64,000 bases of DNA from Sinohyriopsis cumingii (lineage: Eukaryota > Mollusca > Bivalvia > Unionida > Unionidae): NCBI GenBank assembly GCA_028554795.2, contig CM068825.1, positions 159,259,553 to 159,323,552 of the forward strand, written 5' to 3'. The notes under the pieces were generated by a model, which was given only the letters and a program-made list of their open reading frames with translations, had not been told where the DNA came from and did not search any database. Shown one piece after another: positions 1 to 11,464 of the stretch; position 1 is the stretch's first letter; every line of letters starts with the position of its first letter. The translations under genes were made by a program, and so were the position numbers.

Positions 1-1054
1 ACCCATAGTATAAATTAAATACATGTGTCTTCATCTCATGTCATTCAAACCTATGTATGGCCATAGAGTACAGATCTTAAAAGTCTCCAAGATGTGACCC
101 AGCGGCAGCATCCCCACAGGTACCAAACCTGGGGAATACCACAGAGTGTAACTGCAGAAATAGTTAAATGTTATAGCCTTAGCTATATCAATGACACAAA
201 CCAATTTTCACATCCCCAATGATCCACTCCTTAAAGTAAAAAAAAATCTTAAAACCATTGTTGACATCTAATGAACATCACCCATTATAATTCCAAAATT
301 TTTATTCCTGTATCCTCAATGTTAAAGATGAATGACATTACCAAGGGGTCAACAAGTGGATGGGCAGGAAGAAATAATACCCTCCTTTTGAAAAAAGATT
401 CACAGGAGCAAGTTATCATTAACTTTATTGGGGGGGGGAGACTGTTTTTTAAACATTATTGTCAATGATAATTATGCAAATATTTCAAACATTATCAACA
501 CTTCAAGCAAATGAATTTCATGAAAAGAGAAGCACAGATTACAAATTTACCTATCTCTGAACTTAATGATACAAAAAAAGACACATGAACTTAATGATAC
601 AAAAAAATACACATTTTGCTGACAAATTTTTATTATATAAACAAAAGAAAATCAGGTTAAAACAGTATTTTTCCATTAAGCCAATAAATATGATATTCCA
701 ACAATTCTAAAATTTGATAACAAACATAAATTGCTGTTTTCCCTTCATTTGGATAAGTAATGGCTGTGATGTATAAACATCTAGTGATTGGGAATATAAA
801 AAAGCAAATAGCCAATGCACATGGCAGGGGAATATTACCAGTATTACTATTATTAAATTTTACAATTACAATATTAGAGTGCTTAAATCTGGGCATTTTG
901 CATGCAGTTGTCAGCAGCAGATTCCACAGTACATGTTTTTTATTAGCCGTGTTACTCTCAGCATAGGGTAGTCAAAGTCTGCTAGTGTTTGGAACAAAAA
1001 GTTTGATATCTTTCCTTCAGACAATAATTTTCAAAGATATTGTGTTTGTGTAAT
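1..1054. other. AT-rich intergenic DNA, no gene seen
   Basis: I see no convincing coding sequence. The stretch holds simple runs (a poly-G of about nine bases near 430) and a short direct duplication of a TTAATGATACAAAAAA-type unit near 560-606. The short open frames here have no recognisable motif and no splice context. Confidence 0.5.
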
Positions 1055-1325
1055 TTGGATTTTTAACGTAGCTTTAAAAAAAATCAGTCATATCGCTACT
1101 ATGTCTGCAGTGTAACAGTTTATAGTGATGTCTAGCACTGGGGCTTCATGCCACATACATGTAAAATCATGTCCCATCCAGTCAAATTATCCTGGCACTA
1201 ACCTCTTAATACTGAGCACCAAGCAAGGCAGCTGCTAATACCATTTTTATAAGCTTTGGTATGATTCTGTCGGAGTTCAAACCCACAACCTCCCATATCC
1301 GAAGTGGATGCTAAACTACTATGGA
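1055..1325 (-). repeat. tRNA-derived SINE, family A, copy 1
   Basis: On the minus strand the head resembles a tRNA: an anticodon-arm-like CCACTTCGGATATGG followed by a box B (GGGTTTGAACTCC), which suggests a tRNA-Arg(TCG)-like origin. The body is then shared with the copy at about 6985-7255, including the segments CAGCTGCC..GCTTGG..GCTCAG, AAGAGGTTAGTG, ATGCCCCAGTGCTAGACATC (AAGCCCC in this copy) and a tail around GCTACGTTAAAAA. Two copies in opposite orientation within 6 kb, diverged at many positions, show a dispersed family. The tRNA species is inferred by eye. Confidence 0.75.
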
Positions 1326-1467
1326 CACTGTAGCAGTTTACAAATTTACTACAATGATATCTATATTAAGGTAATGGACAGTGACACTATTTTATATACA
1401 TACAAAGCATCATTTTCCTCTTTCCTAGAACACAAATTAAAAAGTATTTATTATGCAGAAACTACCT

Positions 1468-1580
1468 CCTTATATACTCACAACATAGATTCTGATCTGC
1501 AGGCACAATACAATACTGGCAGATCAGGATCTATGTTGTTTGCAGCTGGACTTTACTTATGACTCAGTATATACAGTAAT
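1468..1580. mobile_element. Palindromic MITE, partial copy 1
   Basis: It contains the internal hairpin CTGATCTGCAGG...GGCAGATCAGGATCTATG and the outer TATATACTCA / GAGTATATAC-type ends seen in the copies at 3831-4044 and 8118-8305. It lacks the second internal hairpin of those copies. Its right end runs directly into the 42-bp tandem array, whose unit contains the same terminal ACTTATGAGTGAGTATATAC sequence. Confidence 0.6.
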
Positions 1581-2098
1581 CCCATTGAGTAGGTGTACTT
1601 ATTAGTGAGTATATACAGTAATCCCATTGAGTAGGTGTACTTATGAGTGAGTATATACAGTAATCCCATTGAGTAGGTGTACTTATGAGTGAGTATATAT
1701 AGTAATCCCACTGAGTAGGTGTACTTATGAGTGAGTATATACAGTAATCCCACCGAGTAGGTGTACTTATCAGTGAGTATATACAGTAATCCCACTGAGT
1801 AGGTGTACTTATCAGTGAGTATATACAGTAATCCCATTGAGCAGGTGTACTTATGAGTGAGTATAGACAGTAATCCCATTGAGCAGGTGTACTTATGAGT
1901 GAGTATAGACAGTAATCCCATTGAGCAGGTGTACTTATGAGTGAGTATAGACAGTAATCCCATTGAGCAGGTGTACTTATGAGTGAGTATAGACAGTAAC
2001 CCCATTGAGCAGGTGTACTTATGAGTATAGACAGTAATCCCATTGAGTAGGTGTACTTATGAGTGAGTATATACAGTAATCCCATTGAGTAGGTGTAC
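1563..2098. repeat. 42-bp minisatellite, about 13 copies
   Basis: The unit GTATATACAGTAATCCCATT-GAGTAGGTGTACTTATGAGTGA repeats head to tail with point variants (GTATAGACAG, GAGCAGG). The period is a multiple of three, so it generates long open frames on the minus strand that are artefacts of the repeat. The unit starts with the end sequence of the adjoining MITE. Confidence 0.9.
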
Positions 2099-2099
2099 C

Positions 2100-2475
2100 A
2101 TAGGTTAAGAACAGGTAAGATAAAGGTAAGAAATATGCATAGAATCCTTAACCATAATAATTACATTACTATCAATGAAAGCTAAGATCAGAATGAGTCT
2201 AAAGAGACAAAAGGGTTTTGGATCCTAATGTACGTGTTACTGCCAGGCCTCTATTATGTTAGCTAGAATAGTTCTGTTAAATGGGCACTTTAAAGGTCCT
2301 TTGTGTAGCCCATTACCTGAAACAAATAAAAATACTGCGATGGAAAGGTAATACAAAATAAAACAAAAATTCATAAGTATCATGCCCTGCTGAATGCATA
2401 ATTTATGCAGTATACTCAGCTTGAAAATAAGAAATGTTGAGTGAAGCAACTGAACTCGGCTTAATAGTCAGTTTT

Positions 2476-2518
<43 letters not shown>

Positions 2519-3830
2519 TAATAATGATTGCATCATCTTTTTCTGCTGGCAAGCTATCTGTTAGGTTTAAGTGTATTGGCATCGTAAATTACTCTGCATC
2601 AAAATGTCCAAAATAATACAGGATGGTGCAATATTTATGACTGTACATATCTCTTTCTCTCTCTCTAATCCCTCTTGAGGGGTATAAAAATTCTGAAAAT
2701 CCATGGTTGACCCATTGCTTTAAAAATCTGGTTGCCAAGCACATTTTTCTGGTTGCCCAGTAACTTGTTGCTTTTGTCCCCCAATACTTGTACAAGTTTA
2801 CAGACATCGGATCTATCTGAATTCAACATACAAAAGATAATCGAACAATTTCCTTTTCTTGATGGTGTCTTGTTGTCTGTCAGCTTTCTAGTCATGATCA
2901 TATTATATGTTCAACATAGTTCATGCTATTCTTATGGTAATCTGACACTAATGTCGAAACTGCCTGGGAACTGTTAACTTTCCATTGCTCCATGTGGGAA
3001 TTTTGTTTCAACATTACCCAAAAAGCCAATGTATTATACAGCAACAATTGAGACTGGTTTGATTAAGCTTGTTATATTCCAATAGCTAAAGTTAGCCAGC
3101 GGATACTGCTGTCACTGTGAACACCAATATCTTCAAGAGACCAATCAGTATGCACAATACATCTACAAGATCATAGTCTGTGATTACACAGATAATGGGT
3201 AGTAGGCTTATGAAGATCAGTAATGCTACTCAAAGACAGCATTAACTATCACTCAACCATCAAGTTATATGGAGATATTTCAGGCCCCTGCTGTTCATGT
3301 AGATACCCAAAGGAACCATTCAATGAAAAAATATTTGGTGCTGGAAAATTTGTCAAATTTTGTTCTCATTATTTTTTTAACACATCATTTTACATATATT
3401 TTCCAACTGCTTCACAAGTCTTTCACAACAGATAAACTGATTGCCCACCATTTAATCTAAGTTGTTCTAGTCTCCTGGGTAATGTAATTTTGTCTAACAC
3501 TGCCTCTCACACCCAAACATACACACCGATGACAAATTATTGGTGAAAAATCAATTGCATCAAGAATTAAGTTTCTGGTTTTAAAATACTTGAACTCTTA
3601 CTCTTTTTTCAAGTAAAGCAAGCAACAGACAGAGTTTATTTCCTTGCATTCTGAGTTAACCGAAATGACATTACCAGTTAGTTTCTGGTTATCTACAGGT
3701 AGGTAACCTGCAATCATGCACACAATTAAACATTATCAACGAGTGATTCTATGATTACCCAATCACATCCCACGTTCATTTCCAGCATGAAAAACCTTAT
3801 TTATTACAATGAATTAGTGCTGAAATGAAT
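2100..3830. other. Intergenic DNA with an (AAT)n tract
   Basis: The only structured sequence is an (AAT)n microsatellite at about 2477-2527 and a short CT-rich run near 2652. I see no gene, splice-flanked exon or recognised repeat family. Confidence 0.5.
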
Positions 3831-4044
3831 ACCATATATACTCACTTATAAGTTGAGTTAAACTGCAAACAACCCCTGATCCGCAGTAGCATAATCTGCC
3901 TGCAGATCAGGGTCTATGTTGTTTGTTCTACTGATTACTCCTAAGAAACTGCACAGACCCAGATCCGCCAGCACGTTATACAATGGCAGATCCGGGTAGG
4001 TGTAGTTTGCAGCTGGACTCATCTTATAAGCGAGTATATACAAT
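3831..4044. mobile_element. Palindromic MITE, copy 2 (most complete)
   Basis: The ends are imperfect inverted repeats: ATATATACTCACTTATAAGT at the left against CTTATAAGCGAGTATATACA at the right. Inside are two hairpins built on CTGATCCGCAG...CTGCAGATCAGGG and CAGATCCGCCAG...GGCAGATCCGGG, separated by a conserved spacer. There is no coding capacity, which fits a non-autonomous DNA transposon of about 210 bp. Confidence 0.75.
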
Positions 4045-6436
4045 AACTGACTTAATGACTGAATACCTGTAGCCAGTATTCAAATCAAACTTTATTTTTG
4101 TTGGGATGCCATCAAGAAATCTTTAATGTTTATATTGCCTTCTTGTGTTGAATCAGAAGCCACAAGCCAGAACACTGAACAAATTCTGAAAGCTGATTGG
4201 CTCAAACATTACCACTCAAAATTGAAATAATTTCAATACATAATATTTTTTAGTTTTAAAAAGGTAAATAATCAGCCTACTAAATTTGGTATATTTCGTT
4301 GTTAGAAAGTGTGAATAACAAATTCATGTGTTCAGTTACACACACACATACACACATTTTAATTTTAAAATCAGGGTCAACCATTTAAAAACTCTGAAGT
4401 TTAACTTCAGGACCAAGAATCTATATTACGACTCTATGGTCTTACAATAAGTAATAAGAAAGAGTGAGAATCAATAAGCTTTGTAAAATTCAACAAATAA
4501 TTTATTTCCCAAGAATACAAAGTGAAAAATGTAAACAGAACTTACTGTATTATGAATTAAATCCCAAATAATCCTAGAATTACTAACACAAGTTTTTAAT
4601 AAATAATGTTCTGAATAAACTTAAATGGTAATCCAAAATAAATCCAACAATGGAAGTGTTGATGTGCCTTGGTGGCAAGTGTCATAGTGATATGCTGAGT
4701 CTTTTGTTGCATAACAGTAATACAATCCAAGAATATATCCTTGTTTCAAATTTCACTATAAATTCAAATTCTCAAAGTCCAAGAATGTTATTTTTGAGCA
4801 CTTTGTATTTCCAGAGAAAAACAACTTGAATTAAATAATTTGAATAAATATATTCCAGTTCAAATTCAACACTGGACACAATGATTCTGCCTCAAGACCG
4901 TATAGCAGAAATAATTTTTCCAATAAGCAAGATAATATAATCCTCTACTTGACCTCAGGTCACAATTAGAATTTTTTTAAAAACTATTGCCTAATGGAAA
5001 GTTTTATTCTGGCAGATTCCAAATGTTTGCAAGAGAAAATCTTAGTTATAAAGTCTATGTCTAAAATTATAATAAAGAACATGGTAAACACAATTTCCTT
5101 GACTCAGGAAAAGATCATGATCCTAATAGTTAACCCATATTCATAGAAAAAAATGTAGCTATGTAACTATTAGTTTACAGAAAAAATAACAATGATTCAA
5201 GTCAGGTAGAAAATAAACTTGATTTTGGACAAGGTCAAATCCAAAATACAATTATCCAAAGCTCCTAATGCAAAAAAAAAGACTTATAAAAAAAATGCAA
5301 ATTAAATATATATAATATACAAAACTGAAACATTGTAATAATGACAATTTGAGATAAAATGCTGTTTAATGGCAATTTAAACATTGAAGTTATAGTGCAT
5401 TTTTTTCAAACATTTTTTTATCAATCAGTTTATTTGTCAGCTTTAAAGTAATAGTTCAAAAAGTGCTCTCTCATACTGTCACTCTTCAACCCCTGCATTT
5501 TTTATACGCGTAATTACTCTTTTACTAGATGATGCTAGCTTATATATTTCAAGAAATAGCCAGATATCTGTACTCTAGGTTACATATTTGCAACTGTAGA
5601 ACATATTGAACTTACAAAGTTTGCATTGTGCTTTTTTTCTGTCCTCTTAAAAGTGTTCCCATGCAGTGCTGCATTGTTTATTCATGGCCATCTAGTCACC
5701 AACTTTGTGGGACATCAGGTAGTGTAAACATTTATGCACATATGGCATGGTGACACCACTTATTGTGTAGGCAGGCTCAAAGTTTTGACTCATGATATGC
5801 ATTTAGAAAAGAAATGATCATAAATAATAATATTCAAATACCAATTTCTTATTCAAATATTTGCCAAAAGAAGGTATTGTCATCTGAATATTGATTTCAG
5901 CACTATAATGAGTGCATATCCATTCATGCATCACTTGTGTGTAAAAAATTTTTTTATTGTGAATAAAAGTTGCTTCAAACATTGACAGGAACTCATGTTA
6001 GAAAAGCATCAATAAGATCATTATTAATCTAGTCATCTTAGTGAAATGTTTTGAGATGCCCCTCATTCTCTCATGTCCACTTACTTTCAGCTATTTATCC
6101 ATACGTTGGAAGCATCAAACTCCATTGTAGCTGTTGCACTATCTGCTATTTTTTTCTGTGTCTTCTTAATTCACCTATTTACATCCGTATAACCGGTCCT
6201 TCCACAAGACACACTTCTTCTTCTGTGATATAGGTCTTTGTGTATATGTTTTCTATTACAAAACTATGTGTACACTATTTATACAATTCAAAAACTAGAA
6301 TTAACACTATTCAAATCTTGAAATCTGATTACTTATTTGGCTAATTGTTTTACATGTCCTTTATGGCTATGAAAGTTTAATTTTTACAAGGAAAATAATA
6401 TCCTATAGCTTTAGTTATTTTCCATAATAATGAGTA
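4045..6436. other. AT-rich intergenic DNA, no gene seen
   Basis: Long AT-rich stretch with A and T homopolymers and many stops in all frames. No motif, exon or repeat family was recognised. Confidence 0.5.
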
Positions 6437-6559
6437 GTGCTCCTCTAAGTGCTCAAGTTCTATACATACACACAAAAGTGCTCCTCTAAGTGCTCAAGTT
6501 CTATACATACACACAAAAGTGCTCTGCTAAGTGGTTAAGTTCTATACATACACACAAAA
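6437..6559. repeat. 41-bp tandem repeat, three copies
   Basis: GTGCTCCTCTAAGTGCTCAA-GTTCTATACATACACACAAAA occurs three times head to tail. The third copy has several substitutions (CTGCTAAGTGGTTAAG). Confidence 0.85.
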
Positions 6560-6984
6560 GTCCACAATTTCATGATGAGCATGATCCACACACACATTAA
6601 TGAGAAGATTTTGCATCTGATTGGCTAATCTTGTTAACCCTATGGAGGTCATATTTTTAATCCAATTATGATCAAACCTGAAACATGGACTAATTAGCTA
6701 ACCTCCATGAAGCAGTGAGAACTACAACTCTATTCTGCTTCACCCACAATGCAAGTAACAAGTTACATTTTCTGTTTAATGACTCTGACCTTTAAGTTTG
6801 GAATCTGATTATATTTTTGTTTTTTCATAAGTGCAAAACATGGTAAATTTCAACAAAATATATCTCCAACAGTTCAAAAGTATCAAACCTGATGTAGAAA
6901 GAGGTCCCACCAGACAGATCACAGACTTGATTTTCCCTTGACCTTGATCTTTGAACATGAGACCTAACTGTGGCACACAATATA

Positions 6985-7255
6985 CTTGGGTTCGATCCCC
7001 GGCCGAGTCATACCAAAGACTTACAAAAATGGTACTAACAGCTGCCTCGCTTGGCGCTCAGCATTAAGAGGTTAGTGTTAGGACTGGTCGGCCTGGTGTC
7101 AGGATAATGTGACTGGGTGGGACATCATGCTACATGTCTGCGGCATGATGCCCCAGTGCTAGACATCACTATAAACTGCCACATTGCAGACATCGTAGCG
7201 ATATGACTGAAAAACTGTTAAAGCTACGTTAAAAAATCAAAATCATATCACATCA
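6985..7255 (+). repeat. tRNA-derived SINE, family A, copy 2
   Basis: It begins with a box B (GGTTCGATCCCCGG) and shares the body of the minus-strand copy at 1055-1325, including AAAAATGGTACTAACAGCTG, AAGAGGTTAGTG, GTGACTGGGTGGGACATCAT and CCCCAGTGCTAGACATCAC. It ends in GCTACGTTAAAAAATCAAAA. A clear box A is not visible upstream, so this copy is probably 5'-truncated. Confidence 0.75.
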
Positions 7256-7282
7256 CACAATATACTACCTAGTAATGACAGT

Positions 7283-7700
7283 ACTGTATCTTGGTAAAAG
7301 TTACAGCACAGACACTGAAACATGTAATAACTGTATCTTGGTAAAAGTTACAGCACAGACACTGAAACATGTAATAACTGTATCTTGGTAAAGTTACAGC
7401 ACAGACACTGAAACATGTAATAACTGATCTTGGTAAAGTTACAGCACAGACACTGAAACATGTAATAACTATATCTTGGTAAAAGTTACAGCACAGACAC
7501 TGAAACATGTAATAACTGTATCTTGGTAAAGTTACAGCACAGACACTGAAACATGTAATAACTGATCTTGGTAAAGTTACAGCACAGACACTGAAACATG
7601 TAATAACTGATCTTGGTAAAGTTACAGCACAGACACTGAAACATGTAATAACTGTATCTTGGTAAAAGTTACAGCACAGACACTGAAACATGTAATAAAC
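7283..7700. repeat. 44-47-bp minisatellite, about nine copies
   Basis: The unit CTTGGTAAAAGTTACAGCAC-AGACACTGAAACATGTAATAACTGTAT repeats with one-to-three-base length variants (TGTATC or TGATC; AAAA or AAA). The long minus-strand open frame across it is a repeat artefact. Confidence 0.9.
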
Positions 7701-8117
7701 TGCATCATTCATTCTTCTGCCTTAGACCTTCCAGTGGCAAATCCATATGGTCATGAGACATACCCAAATCAATTTTCCTCTGAATTTATTCACTGGTTCA
7801 AATGTTGCAGTCCAGACATGAAAAATGATCATTAAAAAAAAATCTCTGCTTCCAGTGACTTTTGAGGAAATCAAATGAACAGGTAGACAGACTACACCAT
7901 AGCATAATACCCCAGTCTTAAGACTGTCATATAGAAATAGTACATACTCAGGAATCACATGACGAGACAAGGTGGAGCAATGTTTTGTCCTGAAATGCCA
8001 GACTTAGCACTGTTTTACTGCCTAAATTGAAGATAATGTTCCTATTTATTTGTTGATATTTGAAAAAAATTAAGATACCAAATTTTGCATGTATTCACTG
8101 TACAGTGATGCATGACT

Positions 8118-8305
8118 ACCATATATACCCATAAGTCCAACGGCAAACTGCAAAGACCCAGATCTGCCATTGCATAATGCACCAGCAGATCTGGGTCTGT
8201 ACAGTTTATTAGAAGTAATTAGTAAAACAAACAACATATACCCTGATCTGCAGGTGCATTATGCTATGGCAGATCAGGATCTTTGTTGTTAAGCACGTAT
8301 AGATG
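8118..8305. mobile_element. Palindromic MITE, copy 3
   Basis: It carries both internal hairpins of the family: CAGATCTGCCATTGC...CAGCAGATCTGGGTCTG and CCTGATCTGCAGG...GGCAGATCAGGATC. The left end is ACCATATATACCCATAAGT. The right end is degraded (AGCACGTATAGATGG). Confidence 0.7.
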
Positions 8306-8392
8306 GAAATTCCACTACCCATTTCAGAGACCTTAACAGCCATTATAAATATAATTGTGGATTTATTTCCCAAAATAATTATTTTCAGTCAG

Positions 8393-8580
8393 AGTAATTA
8401 ACTGCCTAAGACAGCAATTTGTAAAGTAATTAACTGCCTAAAAATAGCAATTTGTAAAGTAATTAACTAAGACAGCAATTTGTAAAGTAATTAACTAAGA
8501 CAGCAATTTGTAAAGTAATTAACTGCCTAAAACAGCAATTTGTAAAGTAATTAACTGCCTAAGACAGCAATTTGTAAAAT
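8393..8580. repeat. 32-bp minisatellite, six copies
   Basis: The unit GTAATTAACTGCCTAAGACA-GCAATTTGTAAA repeats six times; two copies lack the GCCT segment. Confidence 0.85.
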
Positions 8581-8802
8581 TACTTTTAATAAAACAGCCT
8601 ATCAAAAGTGAACAACTGAAATCTGAATGTCCGCATTTTGAAATGAAATTTGCCATGGATCATTGAAGTATACTTCCTTTGTGCAATTTTACTGGATTTT
8701 ACAATTAGCTAATTAGAGTTTCTTGCACTTTTGGATTATGATTGGTATTTGGGACATTGTTCATAAATATTGGTAGTGTAATGATTTGTACTTTACACTG
8801 AA

Positions 8803-9055
8803 AAGATGTCCCTAACAAGCTGGTTAGGTATTCAAGTACTGTTAAAATGTCCCTAATAAGTTGGCTAGGTATTCATGAATGCTGTCGAGATGTCCCTGAC
8901 ATGTTATTTAGGCATTAATGTAAACTGTCAAAATGTCCCTAAAAAGTTCATAAGATATTCAAATACGTTGTGAGGTGTCCCTAACAAGTTGGTTGTGTAT
9001 TCAAGTACGCTGTCAAGATGTCCCGAAAAAGTTGGTTAGGTATTCAAGTACGCTC
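8803..9055. repeat. Degenerate ~45-bp tandem repeat, five to six copies
   Basis: Copies are built on GATGTCCCTAACAAG..GGTTAGGTATTCAAGTACGCTGTCAA. They are more diverged from each other than the neighbouring 47-bp and 32-bp arrays, so this array is older. Confidence 0.75.
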
Positions 9056-9199
9056 CTCCTTAGAAGACATAACTATGATAAAAACGTGTAATTGGCAAAT
9101 ACAAAAATTATGTTCTTATATACTGCTTACTGGATTTACATGCAGTTCACATATATATGTGCACGAAGTTATCTGGTTCTATGTAGTGTTTTACATCAG

Positions 9200-9362
9200 A
9201 GCAATAAAGGTAGGTTATTTAGTGCCAAGACAATTGGAGTAAAGTGCCTTGTCCAAGGACAAACTACAGTAGCTTACCCTGGTGGTTCAAAGGTAGGATT
9301 CAAAGCCGCATTATTTTGGTCATGAGTTCAGCATGATAACCACTGAATCACCATGGTTCCTT
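9200..9362 (-). repeat. tRNA-derived SINE, family B
   Basis: On the minus strand a tRNA-like head (GTGATTCAGTGGTTATCATG, then TTTGAATCCTACC as a box-B-like segment) is followed, after a short spacer, by the TGTCCTTGGACAAGGCACTT segment that I recall from SINEs of many marine animals. The family assignment rests on that memory. Confidence 0.6.
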
Positions 9363-10030
9363 AATATTTTGTAAGAGATATTAATGTAAGCACACTTAAC
9401 ACTGAACAATTAAGTCAAAGCATGGAACTCTGAAACAGAAAAATCTACATGCATTATAGATTGATATTGCTACCTTTGGCGATGGCTCTGGGTAAGTGCA
9501 ATATCTGCATATTTTATATCAAAAATTGCACCATAAATGAATGAAGTGTTTTTAATATATTTGAATCACGGAAAACAAAACTGAAAGCAGTTGATCCAAA
9601 GTTGACAGTGTACTGTGTCAGTTATAAGCACAATGTTTTATCATAGCACATTTGATCAATTTAAACAATGCAACTGGTATAATCTCCAGATGTTCTGTAC
9701 TCATTTGAAATGACAGTAGTCGATTGCTGTGACAAAACTCATTCAGACCGAGCCATACAATCAAGCACACCACAAATCAATCTTGTTCACTAATCTTTTG
9801 AGCATTCAAAAACAGTAAGGGGTACAGCCTAAGGATTAAAACTCGGTATCACTAAGTTTGCACTTTGTGTAATTCAAATGAATTTAAAAGACAGTAATTT
9901 TAAACTAGTGACTAAAACACCCAATTAATTATTCTTATCTAGAGCTCTGTTGAGCAGTATCCAAAATGAACATCCATCCCCCATAAAAAATGTAGACTTG
10001 ATCCAAAACAGAATTTAAAAATACTAGCTC
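9363..10030. other. Intergenic or intronic DNA, nothing recognised
   Basis: AT-rich, many stops, no repeat structure. It could be intron or 3' flank of the minus-strand TAZ-like fragment next to it. Confidence 0.4.
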
Positions 10031-10267
10031 TTAATGGCTTCTACAAGTCTTATACATACAAGTACACCTCCTTCCAGCTGTACAACTCATCATGTGCTGT
10101 AGAACATCTCTCATGGTCTGGCAGTGGGGAAGCTGCTGGGGACATCGAGATACATTTTCTTTTCTACACTTGTGAGCGTGCAAAAGCAGTACAAGCTGTT
10201 GCTGTATAAGTCTTCTCTTTTGAGAATGAGAACACTCAGAAACTGAAATGCCTATTTCCGATTCCAT
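10031..10267 (-). CDS. TAZ1-type zinc finger fragment (CBP/p300-like)
   Basis: The 79-codon minus-strand frame contains [17 protein letters not shown], then [14 protein letters not shown] and further Cys residues at CTAGRRC and YKTC. This is the signature of the TAZ1 domain of CREB-binding protein/p300, where two HCCC clusters bind zinc around helices that contact transcription-factor activation domains. The frame stops right after the second zinc cluster, so it is much shorter than a full domain-containing protein. It may be one exon (a GT follows AGCTGGAAGGAG, and AG dinucleotides lie upstream), a small TAZ paralogue, or a pseudogene. Neighbouring CBP exons were not found. The domain call is firm; the gene model is not. 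Confidence 0.6.
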   Translation of the reverse strand: MESEIGISVSECSHSQKRRLIQQQLVLLLHAHKCRKENVSRCPQQLPHCQTMRDVLQHMMSCTAGRRCTCMYKTCRSH

Positions 10268-11367
10268 TGTCGTATGTGAAGACAGAGATATTTATTAGAT
10301 TATGAAACTAAGACAATCTTAAAGTTTTTATCATGCATTGATCATTGTTCAAAGCTTTCTGTCTTGTTAGTAACTGTGTTTTGCTGGAGTAAATATCTGG
10401 TTACACATCCTAATATGGCTCTTTCTGGACATACTCCTTTCTGTATGGATGATGTTATGTCATGGACAACACCATTTCAAGGAGGTTGCAGGTTCTATTT
10501 CACTCCTTTTCAAGAGTCGATGGACAGCACTACATGGAAAGAAAATGTTTAAGACGGTGAACTCAGATGGTCAGCTTAAAAAGATCTGAATAAGTAACAT
10601 TTTACATTTTAGCAGACTAAGTTTTCTACCATAAAAATGATTCAACCCGGAAAATAGCCTAATCCAAACAACAACAAAGAACACTATATGGGTCACCAAG
10701 TAAATGGCAACCTAGAATATATAGTCTTGGAACCTTCAGTGTGTTAAAAAACTGCAATTCTTTGACATGTCTAATGAATATTTTACAAGAGATAAGGAGC
10801 GAAACAGACACAAAAACAGACTGTATTATTTCACAAAAAGAAATATTATACAATCTGGGATGATGAAGCTTTAAATGTACTTATTTTGCATACCAAATAT
10901 TATCTTTGCAAAAGTTGACTTGAAAATTGACCAAAATTTTTACATTTACCAAAATAACTAAATGTCCCCATTTGTTCCCAGCATGTTGTACAGCTCTTCT
11001 ACTGAGAAATGTACACAGAACTGGTTGGAGTTTCAGAGTACCTAATCAGATTTTCCAAATATAAATAATTTTAAGTATTATTTTCTTGTCCTATATTTTT
11101 TCTGTTTTTGTGTCTGCATTTGTGAATTTTGAAAAAGAATTTTTAACTAGCTTTATCTTGTTTTAGATTTCTGTTTTTGCTCTGTGTGCTATTTGGCTAA
11201 TCCAAAATTACAATTCTAGGTTAGTACTCCTTCCCCTAGGTATAAAACTATTGCATGGGCATAATTCAGATCTGACGATGGACGGAGGATCACACGGAAT
11301 CAAAATAGATTGAAATACAAATAAAACATTCTTATTTACCATAATAAAATATATCATGTAAATAAGT
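10268..11367. other. Intergenic or intronic DNA, nothing recognised
   Basis: I see no convincing exon, RNA gene or repeat family. Short frames on both strands lack motifs. Confidence 0.4.
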
Positions 11368-11464
11368 CACAGTCACTTGATTCTGGGGAAACTAATGTAT
11401 ACACTCACCATATAACATATATGGTGAATGTACACATTAGTTTCCCCAGAATCAAGTGACTGTG
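11368..11464. repeat. Near-perfect 46-bp palindrome
   Basis: The left arm (11368-11413, beginning CACAGTCACTTGATTCTGGG) and right arm (11419-11464) are reverse complements with two mismatches and a 5-bp loop. The arms can form a 46-bp hairpin. The right arm lies in a 68-codon minus-strand open frame (11373-11579) that is preceded by an acceptor-like GATATTACAG, so the left arm may be an inverted copy of part of an exon. Confidence 0.85.

Noticed and set aside
1553..2085. Two long minus-strand open frames of repeated GLLYILTHKYTYS-type peptides
   Set aside because: Produced by the 42-bp tandem repeat, whose period is a multiple of three; both frames remain open for the same reason.
7269..7712. 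147-codon repetitive Cys-rich frame
   Set aside because: Artefact of the 44-47-bp minisatellite.
8393..8580. Regular short repeats resembling a CRISPR array
   Set aside because: Units are directly tandem with no unique spacers, and the genome is animal.
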